Shown: positions 1-9,263, counted from the first letter of the stretch. The stretch: 64,000 nucleotides of DNA from Wocania_A sp965224845 (GCA_965224845.1 CBDDAJ010000036.1:124001-188000); one strand, 5' to 3'. Numbers and translations: made by a program. Notes: generated by a model from the letters alone, not told the origin.

Positions 1-2
1 CA

Positions 3-161
3 ATTTTAGTTGAAGAAATATATATGTTTAAACAATGCCATGTTACAATCAAAGGGGAGATTAATGGTAAAAAGGTAGATCTTGACATAACTTTCACTAG
101 TGATTCAGGAAGTTGTATTAAAGACACGGTAAAGCTTCTTAAAGAATTAGCTGAGAAATAA
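3..161 (+). CDS. Small protein, 5'-truncated by the window edge
   Basis: The frame is open from base 3 and ends at TAA 159-161, so the start lies outside the window. The visible part contains a segment CHVTIKGEINGKKVDLDI followed by a Cys and a Lys-rich end. This matches, in order and spacing, the C-terminal half of the next gene (CAIRIRGTFDGVEVDVEI), so the two are paralogues in tandem. No function is recognised. By analogy with the next gene the full protein is probably small and exported. Confidence 0.55.
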   Translation: MLVEEIYMFKQCHVTIKGEINGKKVDLDITFTSDSGSCIKDTVKLLKELAEK

Positions 162-190
162 AATAGTTAGTTAAAATTAAACAATTTCAG

Positions 191-511
191 ATGAAAAAAT
201 CATTTATCATTATAGGAACTTTATTTTTTAGTTCTTTTTTAAATGCTAAAAATTTAGAGCATAATTTAGACACAGATCTATTCAATATCGAATATGAGTA
301 TTCGAAAAAGACAGAAACCATTTCGTTTTTAAAGCTAAAGAGCATTAATTATGAGTCATCAAATACGTTAAGTAAAGCAAAAGTAGATTGCGCGATTCGA
401 ATTAGAGGTACATTTGATGGTGTTGAAGTAGATGTGGAAATTACAATTCATAATGTCACATGGGTAGGTTGTAAATTACTTCAAACCGGTATTAGGGCAT
501 TAGAAAAATGA
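191..511 (+). CDS. Small secreted protein of unknown function
   Basis: A 106-aa protein. Residues 1-19 look like a signal peptide (Lys start, then FIIIGTLFFSSFLNA), so it is likely exported. The C-terminal half holds two Cys residues about 30 apart and alternating hydrophobic/charged residues, suggesting a small disulfide-stabilised beta domain. It shares this domain with the partial gene just upstream, 30 bp away, pointing to tandem duplication. No family is recognised. Confidence 0.65.
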   Translation: MKKSFIIIGTLFFSSFLNAKNLEHNLDTDLFNIEYEYSKKTETISFLKLKSINYESSNTLSKAKVDCAIRIRGTFDGVEVDVEITIHNVTWVGCKLLQTGIRALEK

Positions 512-524
512 ATTCATTGAATAC

Positions 525-560
525 AATTTGGGCGTTAATTAAGATATTAATGCCCAAATT
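525..560 (+). terminator. Hairpin after the small secreted protein
   Basis: AATTTGGGC pairs with GCCCAAATT around an AT-rich loop. No T-run follows on the plus strand, so it may be a weak terminator or an mRNA-stabilising hairpin. Confidence 0.4.
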
Positions 561-574
561 AAAATAACTATGTT

Positions 575-1324
575 ATGATAAAAAAAGTGTTAATAGTAAT
601 TTTGTTTTTTAGCTTTGGTTTCGTTTATAGTCAAGCTAATAGAGGTATTCATGTTGTATATTCATTTTATAATCTTAATAATAGCAATGAGCAGATTGTA
701 AATCTATATATTAATAAAAATAAAGCTTTTTCTGAGTTTCTAATTAAAGATCAAGTCAATGACACTCTTTTTATAGATGATGAAGGTACAATTAATTTTA
801 AAGTCGAACCAAAGGATAGTATTGGCAAGCAGTACCATATAGAAGGTCAGTTAATTACTTTTAGAGATATCATTTATGAAAAAAGTAAATTTAAAGAAGT
901 TATAGTTGAAGAAGCTATCCCTGATTATAATTGGGAACTTAAAAGTCAATCAAAAAAGATAGGAGAGTTTAATTGCAGCCTCGCTACACTCAAATTTAGA
1001 GGGAGAAATTATAACATTTGGTATACAACTGATATAGCAACACCTTTCGGTCCTTGGAAATTTTATGGGCTACCGGGTTTAATTGTCATAGCTGAGACAA
1101 CTGATAAATCAATTAAGTTCCAATTAAATTCTATACAATCCAATTCTATAAAAGAATTGAAAATTCCCAAACAAGGTACAAAAATCACATTTAAAGAGTA
1201 TGTTGATTTTAAGCATAACGAAATAAATGACTATATACAGAGGTTAAAATCAAAATTACCAAGAGGTACCACTGTAAAGGTAAATAACATAAATAGAACT
1301 CATTTAGAAAAAGACTATAAATAG
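575..1324 (+). CDS. GLPGLI family protein
   Basis: A 249-aa protein with a signal peptide (residues 1-19) and, near residue 165, the signature FYGLPGLIV that names the GLPGLI family of Bacteroidota. Members are exported proteins of unknown role, often encoded immediately before a TonB-dependent outer-membrane receptor, as is the case here. The length is usual for the family. An association with uptake of a metal or small ligand is inferred only from this neighbourhood. Confidence 0.85.
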   Translation: MIKKVLIVILFFSFGFVYSQANRGIHVVYSFYNLNNSNEQIVNLYINKNKAFSEFLIKDQVNDTLFIDDEGTINFKVEPKDSIGKQYHIEGQLITFRDIIYEKSKFKEVIVEEAIPDYNWELKSQSKKIGEFNCSLATLKFRGRNYNIWYTTDIATPFGPWKFYGLPGLIVIAETTDKSIKFQLNSIQSNSIKELKIPKQGTKITFKEYVDFKHNEINDYIQRLKSKLPRGTTVKVNNINRTHLEKDYK

Positions 1325-1401
1325 TAGACTACTAAGAATATATGAAATTTACAGGGCAATGATTTTTTTCAAAAAAAATCAAAAAACGAACAAAAGCATT
1401 A

Positions 1402-4074
1402 ATGATAATATTTCTCTATAAAAACATACTAATTCTGTTTGTCTTTTTGCTGCCAATGATTTGTTTTTCTCAATATACTATAGAAGGAAATTTATTTAAT
1501 AAAAAAAAAGAGCCTATCTCCTATGTTAGTATTATAGTAAAAAACGATTCATTATTTAAAGTATTGGCTTATACTTATTCTGATTCAAAAGGGATTTATG
1601 CTATAAAAATTGAAAAAAAAGGGCAATTTAATTTAGTCTTTTCTTCTTTAGGTTATGAAACTAAAATTATTCCCATACAAATCAATAACACTCAAAAAGA
1701 AGTTAAAATAGATGTTGTTTTAAATGAAAAAGCCATGGTCTTAGACGAAGTCATTGTTCAAGCAGAAAAACCAATTTCAATCAAAAAAGACACTATTACT
1801 TTTAAAACCAAATATTTTGTAAATGGCACAGAACAGACTGTTGAAGATTTATTAAAAAAAATACCTGGTTTAAATATTGATCCCCAAGGGACTATAAAAG
1901 TGGGCAACCAAGAAATTGAAAAATTAATGATTGATGGCGATGATTTTTTTGAGAAAGGGTATAAAATACTATCTAAAAATATGCCTGCTTACCCAATAGA
2001 GGAAGTGGAATTGCTGAAAAACTACTCTAACAATAGACTATTAAAAGGTATTGAAGAAAGCAATAAAGTAGCATTAAACTTAAAACTAAACGAAAAATCT
2101 AAACGTATTTGGTTTGGTAATACCGAAACAAATTTTGGGAATGATAGCTTTTATGAGTTAAAAGGCAACTTGATGAACTTTGGCGAGAAAAACAAATATT
2201 ACTTCTTTACCAATCTCAACACTATTGGCTACGATGCCATAGGCGATATTGAAAATTTAATTCATCCTTTTCGTATTAACGAGCCTGCAAGTATAGGAGA
2301 TAACCAGCAAGTTGATAACTTATTAAACTTATCAAATTCAAATTCAAGCTTTAAAAAAAGTAGAACTCATTTTAACAATGCAGAGTTAGTTTCGTTAAAT
2401 GCTATTTTTAACCCAAACAAGAAAATAAAAATAAAAACACTTGGTTTTTTTAATTGGGACGAAACCGGCTTTTTTAGAAAGAGTATTGATGTTGTAGATA
2501 TTAACAGCACGAACTTTACAAATACCCAAGATTACAAACTACGAAATAAAAAAAAGGGGGCTTTTGGAAAACTAGATATTATATACAATATATCGAAAAC
2601 CAAAATACTCGAAACTACTACAAAATACAATAATGGTAATTTTGTTGATGGTTCAAACTTAATTTTTAATGGCAACTCTACAATCGAAAATTTACAACAC
2701 AACAACACGCTTTTTGATCAAAAAATAAGCTACACCAATAAATTTAAACCCAACAAAGTGCTTTTGCTCACTGGACGTTTTATTAATGAAAAAGCACCTC
2801 AAAATTATGACATTGACCAATTTTATTACCAAGATCTATTTCCAGATTTTAATACTGCAAACAATGTAAAACAACAAAGCATAAACCAAATGCAGTTTGT
2901 GGGTTTTAATGCCCATTTATTAGATAGAAAACAAAATGGTGATTTGTTTGAACTGCAAATGGGTAATGAATTTAGAAAAGATAAATTGTCAACTACATTT
3001 TCATTATTAGAAGATGCATTGGTTTTAGTCTATCCTAATGGCTATCAAAACCAAACCACATACCAAGTCAATGATTTGTATCTTAAAAGTAAATATCGCT
3101 ATAAAATAAATGATTTTACTCTTGTAGGTAAACTTAATTTTCATCAATTTTTTAATAAATTAGAAAATAGTGGCTTATCAGAAAATCAAAATCCATTTTT
3201 TATAAACCCAAGTTTTGGATTAGATTGGAAAATAAATGATAAAAACAAAATTACTTCATCCTATTCCCATAACATTACTAATGCCAGAGCTTTAGATGTT
3301 CATAATAGTTTTGTTTTAACAGGCTTTCGTTCATTTTCCAGAGGCACTGGTAGTTTTAATCAATTAAATGCCTCTAGTTTAGTTCTTAATTATCAATTAG
3401 GAAATTGGAGCGATCGTTTTTTTGCCAATACATTTATACTTTTCACTAAAAACTATGATTTCTTTTCAACAAACACTTTGATAGAGCAGAATTTCACACA
3501 ATCTGAAAAAATATTAATAAAAGACAGAGCGTTTTTAAGTGTCAACTCTAAGCTAGATTATTACTTTAAATTTATATCATCTAATTTAAAATTAGATTTA
3601 AGCTATACTAAAAGTGAATTTAAAAACATTATAAATAATTCTAATTTAAGAGAAGTAATCTCAAATAATTTTAATTACGGAATAGAATTACGTTCTGGTT
3701 TTAAGGGGGTTTTTAATTATCACATTGGTACAAAATGGATTACAAATACTATTAAAACGGCAATAAAAAATTCATTTACTAACAATATAAGTTTTTTAGA
3801 TTTGTCTTTTGTGTTTAATGAAAAGTTCGACTTTCAACTCCAATCAGAAAGATATTGCTTTGGAAATTTAGAAACAGACAAAACGTATTCGTTTTTAGAC
3901 TTTGATACGAGATATAAACTCATAAAAAACAAACTTACTTTAGCTATAAGTGGTAAGAATTTGTTTAATACTAAAACGTTTAGAAATTTTTCAATCAACG
4001 ATGTTGGGTCTTCAACTACAGAATATAGATTATTACCAAGGTTTGTACTTTTAAAGCTGAAATACCGTTTTTGA
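1402..4074 (+). CDS. TonB-dependent receptor-like outer-membrane beta-barrel protein
   Basis: An 890-aa protein. A signal peptide (residues 1-23) is followed by a carboxypeptidase-D regulatory-like beta-sandwich (about 25-112), a plug-like segment containing VEDLLKKIPGLNID and VGNQEIEKLMIDGDDFF, and a long C-terminal region of alternating aromatic beta strands ending in LKYRF, the usual terminal Phe of an outer-membrane barrel. The CarboxypepD-reg plus barrel layout is typical of Bacteroidota receptors that pair with GLPGLI proteins. The ligand cannot be read from the sequence. It lies 77 bp after the GLPGLI gene on the same strand. Confidence 0.85.
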   Translation: MIIFLYKNILILFVFLLPMICFSQYTIEGNLFNKKKEPISYVSIIVKNDSLFKVLAYTYSDSKGIYAIKIEKKGQFNLVFSSLGYETKIIPIQINNTQKEVKIDVVLNEKAMVLDEVIVQAEKPISIKKDTITFKTKYFVNGTEQTVEDLLKKIPGLNIDPQGTIKVGNQEIEKLMIDGDDFFEKGYKILSKNMPAYPIEEVELLKNYSNNRLLKGIEESNKVALNLKLNEKSKRIWFGNTETNFGNDSFYELKGNLMNFGEKNKYYFFTNLNTIGYDAIGDIENLIHPFRINEPASIGDNQQVDNLLNLSNSNSSFKKSRTHFNNAELVSLNAIFNPNKKIKIKTLGFFNWDETGFFRKSIDVVDINSTNFTNTQDYKLRNKKKGAFGKLDIIYNISKTKILETTTKYNNGNFVDGSNLIFNGNSTIENLQHNNTLFDQKISYTNKFKPNKVLLLTGRFINEKAPQNYDIDQFYYQDLFPDFNTANNVKQQSINQMQFVGFNAHLLDRKQNGDLFELQMGNEFRKDKLSTTFSLLEDALVLVYPNGYQNQTTYQVNDLYLKSKYRYKINDFTLVGKLNFHQFFNKLENSGLSENQNPFFINPSFGLDWKINDKNKITSSYSHNITNARALDVHNSFVLTGFRSFSRGTGSFNQLNASSLVLNYQLGNWSDRFFANTFILFTKNYDFFSTNTLIEQNFTQSEKILIKDRAFLSVNSKLDYYFKFISSNLKLDLSYTKSEFKNIINNSNLREVISNNFNYGIELRSGFKGVFNYHIGTKWITNTIKTAIKNSFTNNISFLDLSFVFNEKFDFQLQSERYCFGNLETDKTYSFLDFDTRYKLIKNKLTLAISGKNLFNTKTFRNFSINDVGSSTTEYRLLPRFVLLKLKYRF

Positions 4075-4078
4075 TGTC

Positions 4079-4498
4079 TTAAAAAGTCATCTCAACAAAC
4101 TCCTTAAAATAAGCTTTAATTTCTTCACGTGCTTTTAAAAATGCGGCATGCTTTTCTTCATCCGTGCCTTTTAACTTTGATGGATCATAGAAATTATGAT
4201 GTAATCGTACTGCGTTTTTACTTGGTATATAAGGGCAGTTTTCGTTAGCATGATCGCAAACCGTGATGATATAATCAAAATCCACCTCAGCATACTCGTC
4301 AACATGATTTGATGTATGATGATCAATATTTAATCCATCGTCTTTCATAATCGCTAAAGCGCCTGGATTTAACCCATGCGTTTCAATGCCTGCACTATAT
4401 ATGTTGAAGGAACGATTATCTAAAAAATGGTTTAAATAGCCATGAGCCATTTGGCTTCTGCATGAATTTCCTGTACACAATACTAAAATGTTCTTCAT
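4079..4498 (-). CDS. arsC: Arsenate reductase, thioredoxin-coupled LMW-PTP type
   Basis: A 139-aa protein of the low-molecular-weight phosphatase fold. The P-loop CTGNSCRS starts at Cys8, and two more cysteines at 81 and 88 (CDHANENC) match the three-Cys relay of thioredoxin-linked arsenate reductases. The general-acid region reads FYDPS. It would reduce arsenate to arsenite in the cytoplasm. It is the last gene of a minus-strand arsenic operon headed by arsR. No ArsB/Acr3 pump is seen directly downstream. The end lies only 4 bp from the convergent receptor gene. Confidence 0.9.
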   Translation of the reverse strand: MKNILVLCTGNSCRSQMAHGYLNHFLDNRSFNIYSAGIETHGLNPGALAIMKDDGLNIDHHTSNHVDEYAEVDFDYIITVCDHANENCPYIPSKNAVRLHHNFYDPSKLKGTDEEKHAAFLKAREEIKAYFKEFVEMTF

Positions 4499-4578
4499 AT
4501 TTATTTGTTATTCCTACAAAGGCAGGAGTTGTTTTAATTAATTGTTTTATTCAGGTCTCGACTGCACTCGACCCGGCA

Positions 4579-5070
4579 TTATTTTACAGTTTGACTTCGC
4601 CGTTCCAGAAAATGGTTGTCGTACCATGTCTCATTTAATTTTCCTATTTTTTCTCTAATGCCAATCGTTCTAAATCCACACTTTAAATGTAAATTTATAC
4701 TGGCTTTATTTTCTGAAAAAATGCCAGCTTGTAAGGTCCAAATGCCTTCTCTTTCACTGGCTTCAATTAAAGCATGTAGCAGTTTTTCTCCTATGTGGTT
4801 TCCTCGAAAAGATTCTGATACGTACACGCTTACTTCGGCCACACCTTTATAAACTTCTCGCTTTGAAACGGCTGATAAAACAGCAAACCCCACCACTTTA
4901 TTTTTAATACTAGCCACTAATCTACAACATTGTAAATACTTTATATGCCATTGTTCCCAATTGGGACATTCTGTTTCAAAAGTAGCCATCCCGGTAGCAA
5001 TACCTTCTTTATATATTTTAGAAACAGAATCCCAATCGAATTTTAATAATGGTCTAACAACAGTTTCCAT
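4579..5070 (-). CDS. GNAT acetyltransferase, ArsN/phosphinothricin-acetyltransferase-like
   Basis: A GNAT-fold protein of about 163 aa with acetyl-CoA site residues in VSESFRGNHIGEKLL and a C-terminal NLHLKCGFR motif. It resembles phosphinothricin acetyltransferases and the ArsN1 arsinothricin acetyltransferases found in arsenic operons. The start is placed at the ATG at 5070 (METVVRPLL), because the longer open frame upstream runs antisense-like through the neighbouring gene and does not look like protein. It then overlaps the DUF6428 stop by 17 bp, indicating translational coupling. The substrate is inferred from context only. Confidence 0.75.
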   Translation of the reverse strand: METVVRPLLKFDWDSVSKIYKEGIATGMATFETECPNWEQWHIKYLQCCRLVASIKNKVVGFAVLSAVSKREVYKGVAEVSVYVSESFRGNHIGEKLLHALIEASEREGIWTLQAGIFSENKASINLHLKCGFRTIGIREKIGKLNETWYDNHFLERRSQTVK

Positions 5071-5575
5071 CTGGCGAACAACATGGTGTTTCAGTAGCAG
5101 AAACCAACTCCTTTTCTTCAGGATTGTGTTTGTTGAGCGGAGCCGAAACACCACAAATACTTTTTGCTTTACAATCTGTTTTTTCAATCGCTAATTTAAT
5201 AATTAAGTCATTATCACGTATTTCGAAATCATTAACAAATAATTGAGCGGTATTAAAAGTGGCATTGCTATATTCAAACTTTACTTCAGCTTGTAATGCA
5301 TACGGTTTCATTGTACCAACCTTTTTAAGAATCGCCATGGCTTTGTAAACCGACATGTATTCCGTTTTACCAATTTCGTTTGGGCTTTCCCAAAGTTGAA
5401 TAATCGTTTCTTTCCAGGCATCTGTTTGCGAACCGCAATCTACCGAATCTATCGAAATATGTTTTACTTCAGTAATATGATAATTAGCACCAACTAATAA
5501 ATTTGGTGCATATTCAAATAATAACGATTTGTCTTTATGTTCTTCTAAAACATTAAATAATTCCTGTGTATTCAT
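5054..5575 (-). CDS. DUF6428-like protein of an arsenic operon
   Basis: A 173-aa protein that starts MNTQELFNVLEEHKDKSLLF and ends in a Cys-rich tail (CCSPDGNCC). Proteins of this type (DUF6428, as I recognise it) occur in Bacteroidota arsenic operons between arsR and arsC; the biochemical role is unknown. The terminal Cys cluster could bind arsenite. A dispersed-repeat-like sequence (GAGCGGAGCCGAAAC) lies in the coding sequence near 5140 and may have added the extra C-terminal residues. Confidence 0.6.
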   Translation of the reverse strand: MNTQELFNVLEEHKDKSLLFEYAPNLLVGANYHITEVKHISIDSVDCGSQTDAWKETIIQLWESPNEIGKTEYMSVYKAMAILKKVGTMKPYALQAEVKFEYSNATFNTAQLFVNDFEIRDNDLIIKLAIEKTDCKAKSICGVSAPLNKHNPEEKELVSATETPCCSPDGNCC

Positions 5576-5661
5576 AATTTTAAATGTATTTATTTTTGCT
5601 TGAATGTGCTATTCATTAATTTATTATGGATTCTCGACTTTGCGGAAATAATAAATTGAGA

Positions 5662-5985
5662 TTAACAGCAATTTGACTTAGTTGTATTAAAAAACGTGTT
5701 TAATTGATTTTGCAAATCTGTCCAGCGTTCTACATTGATACAATAACACATGCTTTTTCCTTCTACTTCTCCGTTTAGCAAGCCAATGCTCTTTAATTCT
5801 TTTAAATGTTGAGAAATAGTGGCTTGAGCCAAACCTATTTCTTCAACCAAATCGTTACAAATGCATGCGTTTTGATTGCTTATGTATTGCAGAATAGCTA
5901 CACGGGCAGGGTGTCCCAGCACTTTAAAAAACTGAGCTAGGTCGTTTTGTTGTACTGTAAATATTTGTGATTTTGTGACTCCCAT
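5662..5985 (-). CDS. arsR: ArsR-family metalloregulator
   Basis: A 107-aa winged-helix protein. The DNA-recognition helix region is AQATISQHLKELKSIGLL and the wing follows (GEVEGKSMCYCIN). Cysteines in NACICND, in MCYC and the terminal CC are candidate arsenite ligands. It heads the minus-strand arsenic operon and would repress it until arsenite binds. It is separated by 86 bp from the DUF6428 gene. The family is clear; which cysteines sense metal is inferred. Confidence 0.88.
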   Translation of the reverse strand: MGVTKSQIFTVQQNDLAQFFKVLGHPARVAILQYISNQNACICNDLVEEIGLAQATISQHLKELKSIGLLNGEVEGKSMCYCINVERWTDLQNQLNTFFNTTKSNCC

Positions 5986-6034
5986 ATTGTTTTATTTTGA
6001 TATTGCAATATTACGATGTTAATTTAAATAAAAA

Positions 6035-6062
6035 AAGCCAAAACATATTTATTTTGGCTTTT
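6035..6062. terminator. Bidirectional-type intrinsic terminator
   Basis: AAAGCCAAAA and TTTTGGCTTT form a stem around CATATTTA, with A-runs before and T-runs after, between the TM2 gene stop and the arsR start. On the minus strand it ends transcription of the TM2 gene before arsR. Confidence 0.65.
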
Positions 6063-6101
6063 ACTATTTTATATATTGAATTTCAATATGTTACATCAAC
6101 A

Positions 6102-6551
6102 TCAAAACCATGGTTTTCTACCGGCCTGATACGTGTTATAAAACTCTTCATCCGATTTAGTGAGATACATAATTCCTTCAACCAAACCAATAACCCAAGA
6201 AATTCCTGAAGTTATTCCACATGTAACAAAACCAAGTACACCTAAGATTAATAAAATTATTCCTTCTTTGTTATAGCCTAGAATGAATTTATGAATTCCG
6301 AGCCATCCCAATAGAATTCCTAAAACTCCAGCTAAAACCTTTTTATTATCTCCTCCTGCTTTATCAAAAGCTTCTTTGGCTTCTTCTGCAAATTCAGATG
6401 CGGCCTCCTTTGCTTCTTCTGCAAACTCTTTGGCTTTTTCTTTAGCTTCTTCTGCAAATTCTCCTGCTTTATCGGCTGCTTTTTTCGCGCCTTCCTTAGC
6501 ATCACCTAACATATCGTTTAGGTCGTCGCTTAAATTTTTTTCGTCAGACAT
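6102..6551 (-). CDS. TM2-domain protein with Ala/Glu/Lys-rich amphipathic repeat
   Basis: A 149-aa protein. Residues about 15-65 are low-complexity 11-mer-like repeats (KAKEFAEEAKEAASEFAEE) expected to form a long amphipathic helix like LEA or apolipoprotein repeats. Residues about 70-135 form a TM2 domain with two membrane helices (LLGWLGIHKFILG and GITSGISWVIGLVEG) separated by a short turn. The TM2 family is widespread and poorly understood. It stands alone between terminator-like hairpins. Confidence 0.8.
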   Translation of the reverse strand: MSDEKNLSDDLNDMLGDAKEGAKKAADKAGEFAEEAKEKAKEFAEEAKEAASEFAEEAKEAFDKAGGDNKKVLAGVLGILLGWLGIHKFILGYNKEGIILLILGVLGFVTCGITSGISWVIGLVEGIMYLTKSDEEFYNTYQAGRKPWF

Positions 6552-6662
6552 GTTTTTGTTTTTAATATTATGGTTAGACTATAAAGTTAATAAATTATTA
6601 TTAATCCCCTCTTAAACTATAGGTATGTAAAATAAACTATTTGTTACAATAGATAGGGCATG

Positions 6663-7427
6663 CTATCTAAATAGCATAACCAATCCTCCAAGGGCAGTAA
6701 CTATTAAAATAAACCGCCTATAATTCATATTAGAGATTAACTTAACCATATAAGCGCCTAAAAAAAAGCCCATGAAAACTACCGGAATCATAACTGAATT
6801 TAAAATTAAGGTATCTTTAGTAACTGTTTTCCATACTAAAAAATGAAAGGGTAACTTAAATACATTAATAATAAAAAATAGCCATGCGGCTGTACCAATA
6901 AACTCGTTTTTGGGTAATCTTGTTGCTAAAAAATATATGTTAGATATGGGGCCGGCTAAGTTACCAACCATGGTTGTAAAACCAGCTAAAAATCCTGCAC
7001 TGCTTGAAAATAATTTGTTTTTGGGAATGGCAGTAGACTGCCGTTTTTCTGTATAAAACATAATAAGTACAGATATTATAATGATAATGGCCATTATTCT
7101 TTTAAACAGGGCTTCAGAGATATCGTTACCCACCCATACACCAATTAAAACCCCAATAATCATCCATGGCATTAATTTTTTAATGAATATCCATTGTGTA
7201 TGCCTATTGTAGTATACTACCGCTAAAACATCAGCAACTATAAGCAGGGGCAGTAAAACACCTGTGGATGCTTTTTCTCCAAAAACAAAAGCTAATATTA
7301 TAACAATAATAATCCCTAAGCCTTTAACTCCTGCTTTAGCAACGCCTAATAAAAAAACTGCAAAACTAATTGCAGTCCATTGTAATATAGACAAATTATA
7401 AGATTGTAAAACTTCTAGATAGCTCAA
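6663..7427 (-). CDS. TauE/SafE-family sulfite/anion exporter
   Basis: A 254-aa integral membrane protein with about eight hydrophobic segments and the family's internal duplication. GVKGLGIIIVIILA in the first half and AGFTTMVGNLAGPISNIYF in the second half are the characteristic Gly-rich re-entrant regions. TauE/SafE proteins export sulfite, sulfoacetate or related anions; the substrate here is unknown. It is followed on the same strand, after 33 bp in transcription order upstream, by a VOC gene, which gives no functional clue. Confidence 0.85.
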   Translation of the reverse strand: MSYLEVLQSYNLSILQWTAISFAVFLLGVAKAGVKGLGIIIVIILAFVFGEKASTGVLLPLLIVADVLAVVYYNRHTQWIFIKKLMPWMIIGVLIGVWVGNDISEALFKRIMAIIIIISVLIMFYTEKRQSTAIPKNKLFSSSAGFLAGFTTMVGNLAGPISNIYFLATRLPKNEFIGTAAWLFFIINVFKLPFHFLVWKTVTKDTLILNSVMIPVVFMGFFLGAYMVKLISNMNYRRFILIVTALGGLVMLFR

Positions 7428-7460
7428 AAAATATTAGTTTGAAAAAACAGCATAACGAAT

Positions 7461-7847
7461 TTACAAAAATGCACTATCTATGGGTTCCCAAAGTTCAATT
7501 TTGTTGCCATCATTATCTAAAATCCAACCAAACTTTCCGTATTCATATGTTTCAATTTCTCCAACTATAGTTACGCCTTCTTCTTTTAAAACCACTAATA
7601 ACTCTTGTAAATTTTCAACTCTGTAGTTAAACATAAAGTCTTTTTTAGAAGGCTCATAATATTTCGTATTATCTGCAAAAGGGCTCCATTGTGTTGAGCA
7701 ATCTTTTCCTGCTTTGTCTTTCCACCAAAAAGTACAACCATAATCATCGGTATTAAAACCCAAGTGTTTTTTGTACCATTCTTTAGTGGCTTTGGGGTTT
7801 TTGGTTTTAAAAAATAACCCTCCTATGCCTGTAACTCTATTTTTCAT
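7461..7847 (-). CDS. VOC (glyoxalase/bleomycin-resistance fold) protein
   Basis: A 128-aa protein with two beta-alpha-beta-beta-beta units typical of the vicinal-oxygen-chelate superfamily: GGLFFKTKNPKATKEWYKKH at the start and IELWEP at the end, where the Glu is a usual metal ligand. It is the length of single-domain VOC enzymes. The substrate is not predictable. It is 4 bp from the upstream DUF1801 gene, so the two are probably co-transcribed. Confidence 0.8.
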   Translation of the reverse strand: MKNRVTGIGGLFFKTKNPKATKEWYKKHLGFNTDDYGCTFWWKDKAGKDCSTQWSPFADNTKYYEPSKKDFMFNYRVENLQELLVVLKEEGVTIVGEIETYEYGKFGWILDNDGNKIELWEPIDSAFL

Positions 7848-7851
7848 ACTT

Positions 7852-8307
7852 CTATTTCTTTAATGCGTTTTCATAAACATCTATCCACTCTTCACAACTC
7901 ATTTTTCTGGTTAGTGCTCCTATAAGTTCAAAAGGAATCTCATCCATTTTTTTAAATCGGATACAGCTTTTCCCCATATCTAACTTGCGCTTACTATACT
8001 TTGGATATTCACTCACAAACCAGTCGTGTAATTCCTTTTTAGCATAAATGCCGCTATGATATAAATTAACCGAGTTTTTTTGAGATGCAAAACTCATAAA
8101 AGGCAATGGCGTTTTAGGATCGCAGTGGTATCCATTTGGATATACCGAATGCGGGACATAAAAACCAATCATTTTATAGATCATCCCTTCTTCAAAACCT
8201 TTTGGCAAATTATCATTAATTACTTTTCGTAGTGTCTTTAAAGTGTCTTGTCGTTCTTCCGGAACCTGACTTATATAATCTTCCGGAGATGTTGCTTCGT
8301 ATTGCAT
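7852..8307 (-). CDS. DUF1801 (YdhG-like) protein
   Basis: A 151-aa protein. The pattern SPEDYISQVPEERQDTL, then FEEGMIYKMIGFYVP, MSFASQKNSVNLYHSG and GKSCIRFKKMDEIP is characteristic of the DUF1801 family. The fold is known for some members, but the role is not. It is likely in a short operon with the VOC gene downstream and the DUF4199 gene upstream. Confidence 0.8.
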   Translation of the reverse strand: MQYEATSPEDYISQVPEERQDTLKTLRKVINDNLPKGFEEGMIYKMIGFYVPHSVYPNGYHCDPKTPLPFMSFASQKNSVNLYHSGIYAKKELHDWFVSEYPKYSKRKLDMGKSCIRFKKMDEIPFELIGALTRKMSCEEWIDVYENALKK

Positions 8308-8318
8308 AACTTTTATTT

Positions 8319-8777
8319 TTATTTACGTTGTAATATTAGTCCTGAAATTAAAGATATAATAGCTCCAATAATAGTAACTAGAGCGAGCATAAACAATGCC
8401 CCCATGGTACTTGTCATTTCTATTACTTCATCCTCTCTACCTTTTTCAATGAGCATTTTAGAATAATCATCAAAAAAGTTCGGGTTAATAAACTTTGTGT
8501 AAATATAATCTGCTACCCCAATGCCTAAGCCAACAAGTATTGATATTAATAATCCAACACCCAAGGCTCTACCTAAAGAAATGACCCCATTGTTAACATT
8601 ATCACGGTAATGCTTTATTCCAAAATAAATAAATGATAAGGACAAAAATATTGATATATACCCTAATACTTGGAGGGTACTAAAACTTAAATTTTTAGCA
8701 AATGCTAAATGCGACATAAAAATAACAAACCCTGTTATAGCTCCAAAAAGACCATACTTTTTTATAGTTGTTTTCAC
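8319..8777 (-). CDS. DUF4199 membrane protein
   Basis: A 152-aa protein with four hydrophobic helices (starting near residues 12, 34, 68 and 125). The central segment SLGRALGVGLLISILVGLG and the following loop with a TKFINPNF pattern fit the DUF4199 family of Bacteroidota. The function is unknown. It is 11 bp from the DUF1801 gene. Confidence 0.75.
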   Translation of the reverse strand: MKTTIKKYGLFGAITGFVIFMSHLAFAKNLSFSTLQVLGYISIFLSLSFIYFGIKHYRDNVNNGVISLGRALGVGLLISILVGLGIGVADYIYTKFINPNFFDDYSKMLIEKGREDEVIEMTSTMGALFMLALVTIIGAIISLISGLILQRK

Positions 8778-8813
8778 ACGTTTAAATTTTTGTAATTATT
8801 AAAATTAAATGGA

Positions 8814-9185
8814 TTATACATGTTGATCAATAAGAATGGTATTTCCATCAGGATCAAACAAAACTATACTCGCTGGGCCTTCAGTTTTTTCGTCAGCCTC
8901 TCTTTCTAATGTAATGGATTTGCTTTTTAAGTGTTTTTGAATATTTCTAACATCAGTAAACACATCTAATGGATTTGCATTCTCGTCCCAACCCGGATTA
9001 AAAGTTAAAATATTATTTTCAAACATCCCTTGAAAAAGGCCAATTAAAGCATTCCCGTTTTTCATAATTAAATAGTTCATTTTAATGTCTCCGGCAAAGA
9101 CACTAAATCCAAGGTTTTCGTAAAATGATTTAGATTTATTAATATCTTTTACATTTAAGCTTGTTGAAAAGGCCCCTAATTCCAT
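8814..9185 (-). CDS. VOC family protein
   Basis: A 123-aa single-domain VOC protein: SLNVKDINKSKSFYENLGF opens the first module and SIVLFDPDGNTILIDQH closes the second. It is distinct from the other VOC gene at 7461-7847 and only weakly similar to it. The enzymatic role is unknown. It stands 36 bp from the DUF4199 gene and may share its transcript. Confidence 0.8.
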   Translation of the reverse strand: MELGAFSTSLNVKDINKSKSFYENLGFSVFAGDIKMNYLIMKNGNALIGLFQGMFENNILTFNPGWDENANPLDVFTDVRNIQKHLKSKSITLEREADEKTEGPASIVLFDPDGNTILIDQHV

Positions 9186-9263
9186 AATTGTATTTTTAAG
9201 GTTAATAACACCCCTAAAAGTAGTTGAAGTGCTTTTTTAAGAGGTCATACTAAAGTACGAATT

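Noticed and set aside
6376..6615. 79-codon plus-strand frame opposite the TM2 gene
   Set aside because: It is the complement of the Ala/Glu/Lys repeat and its composition (Ser/Ala runs) follows from that.
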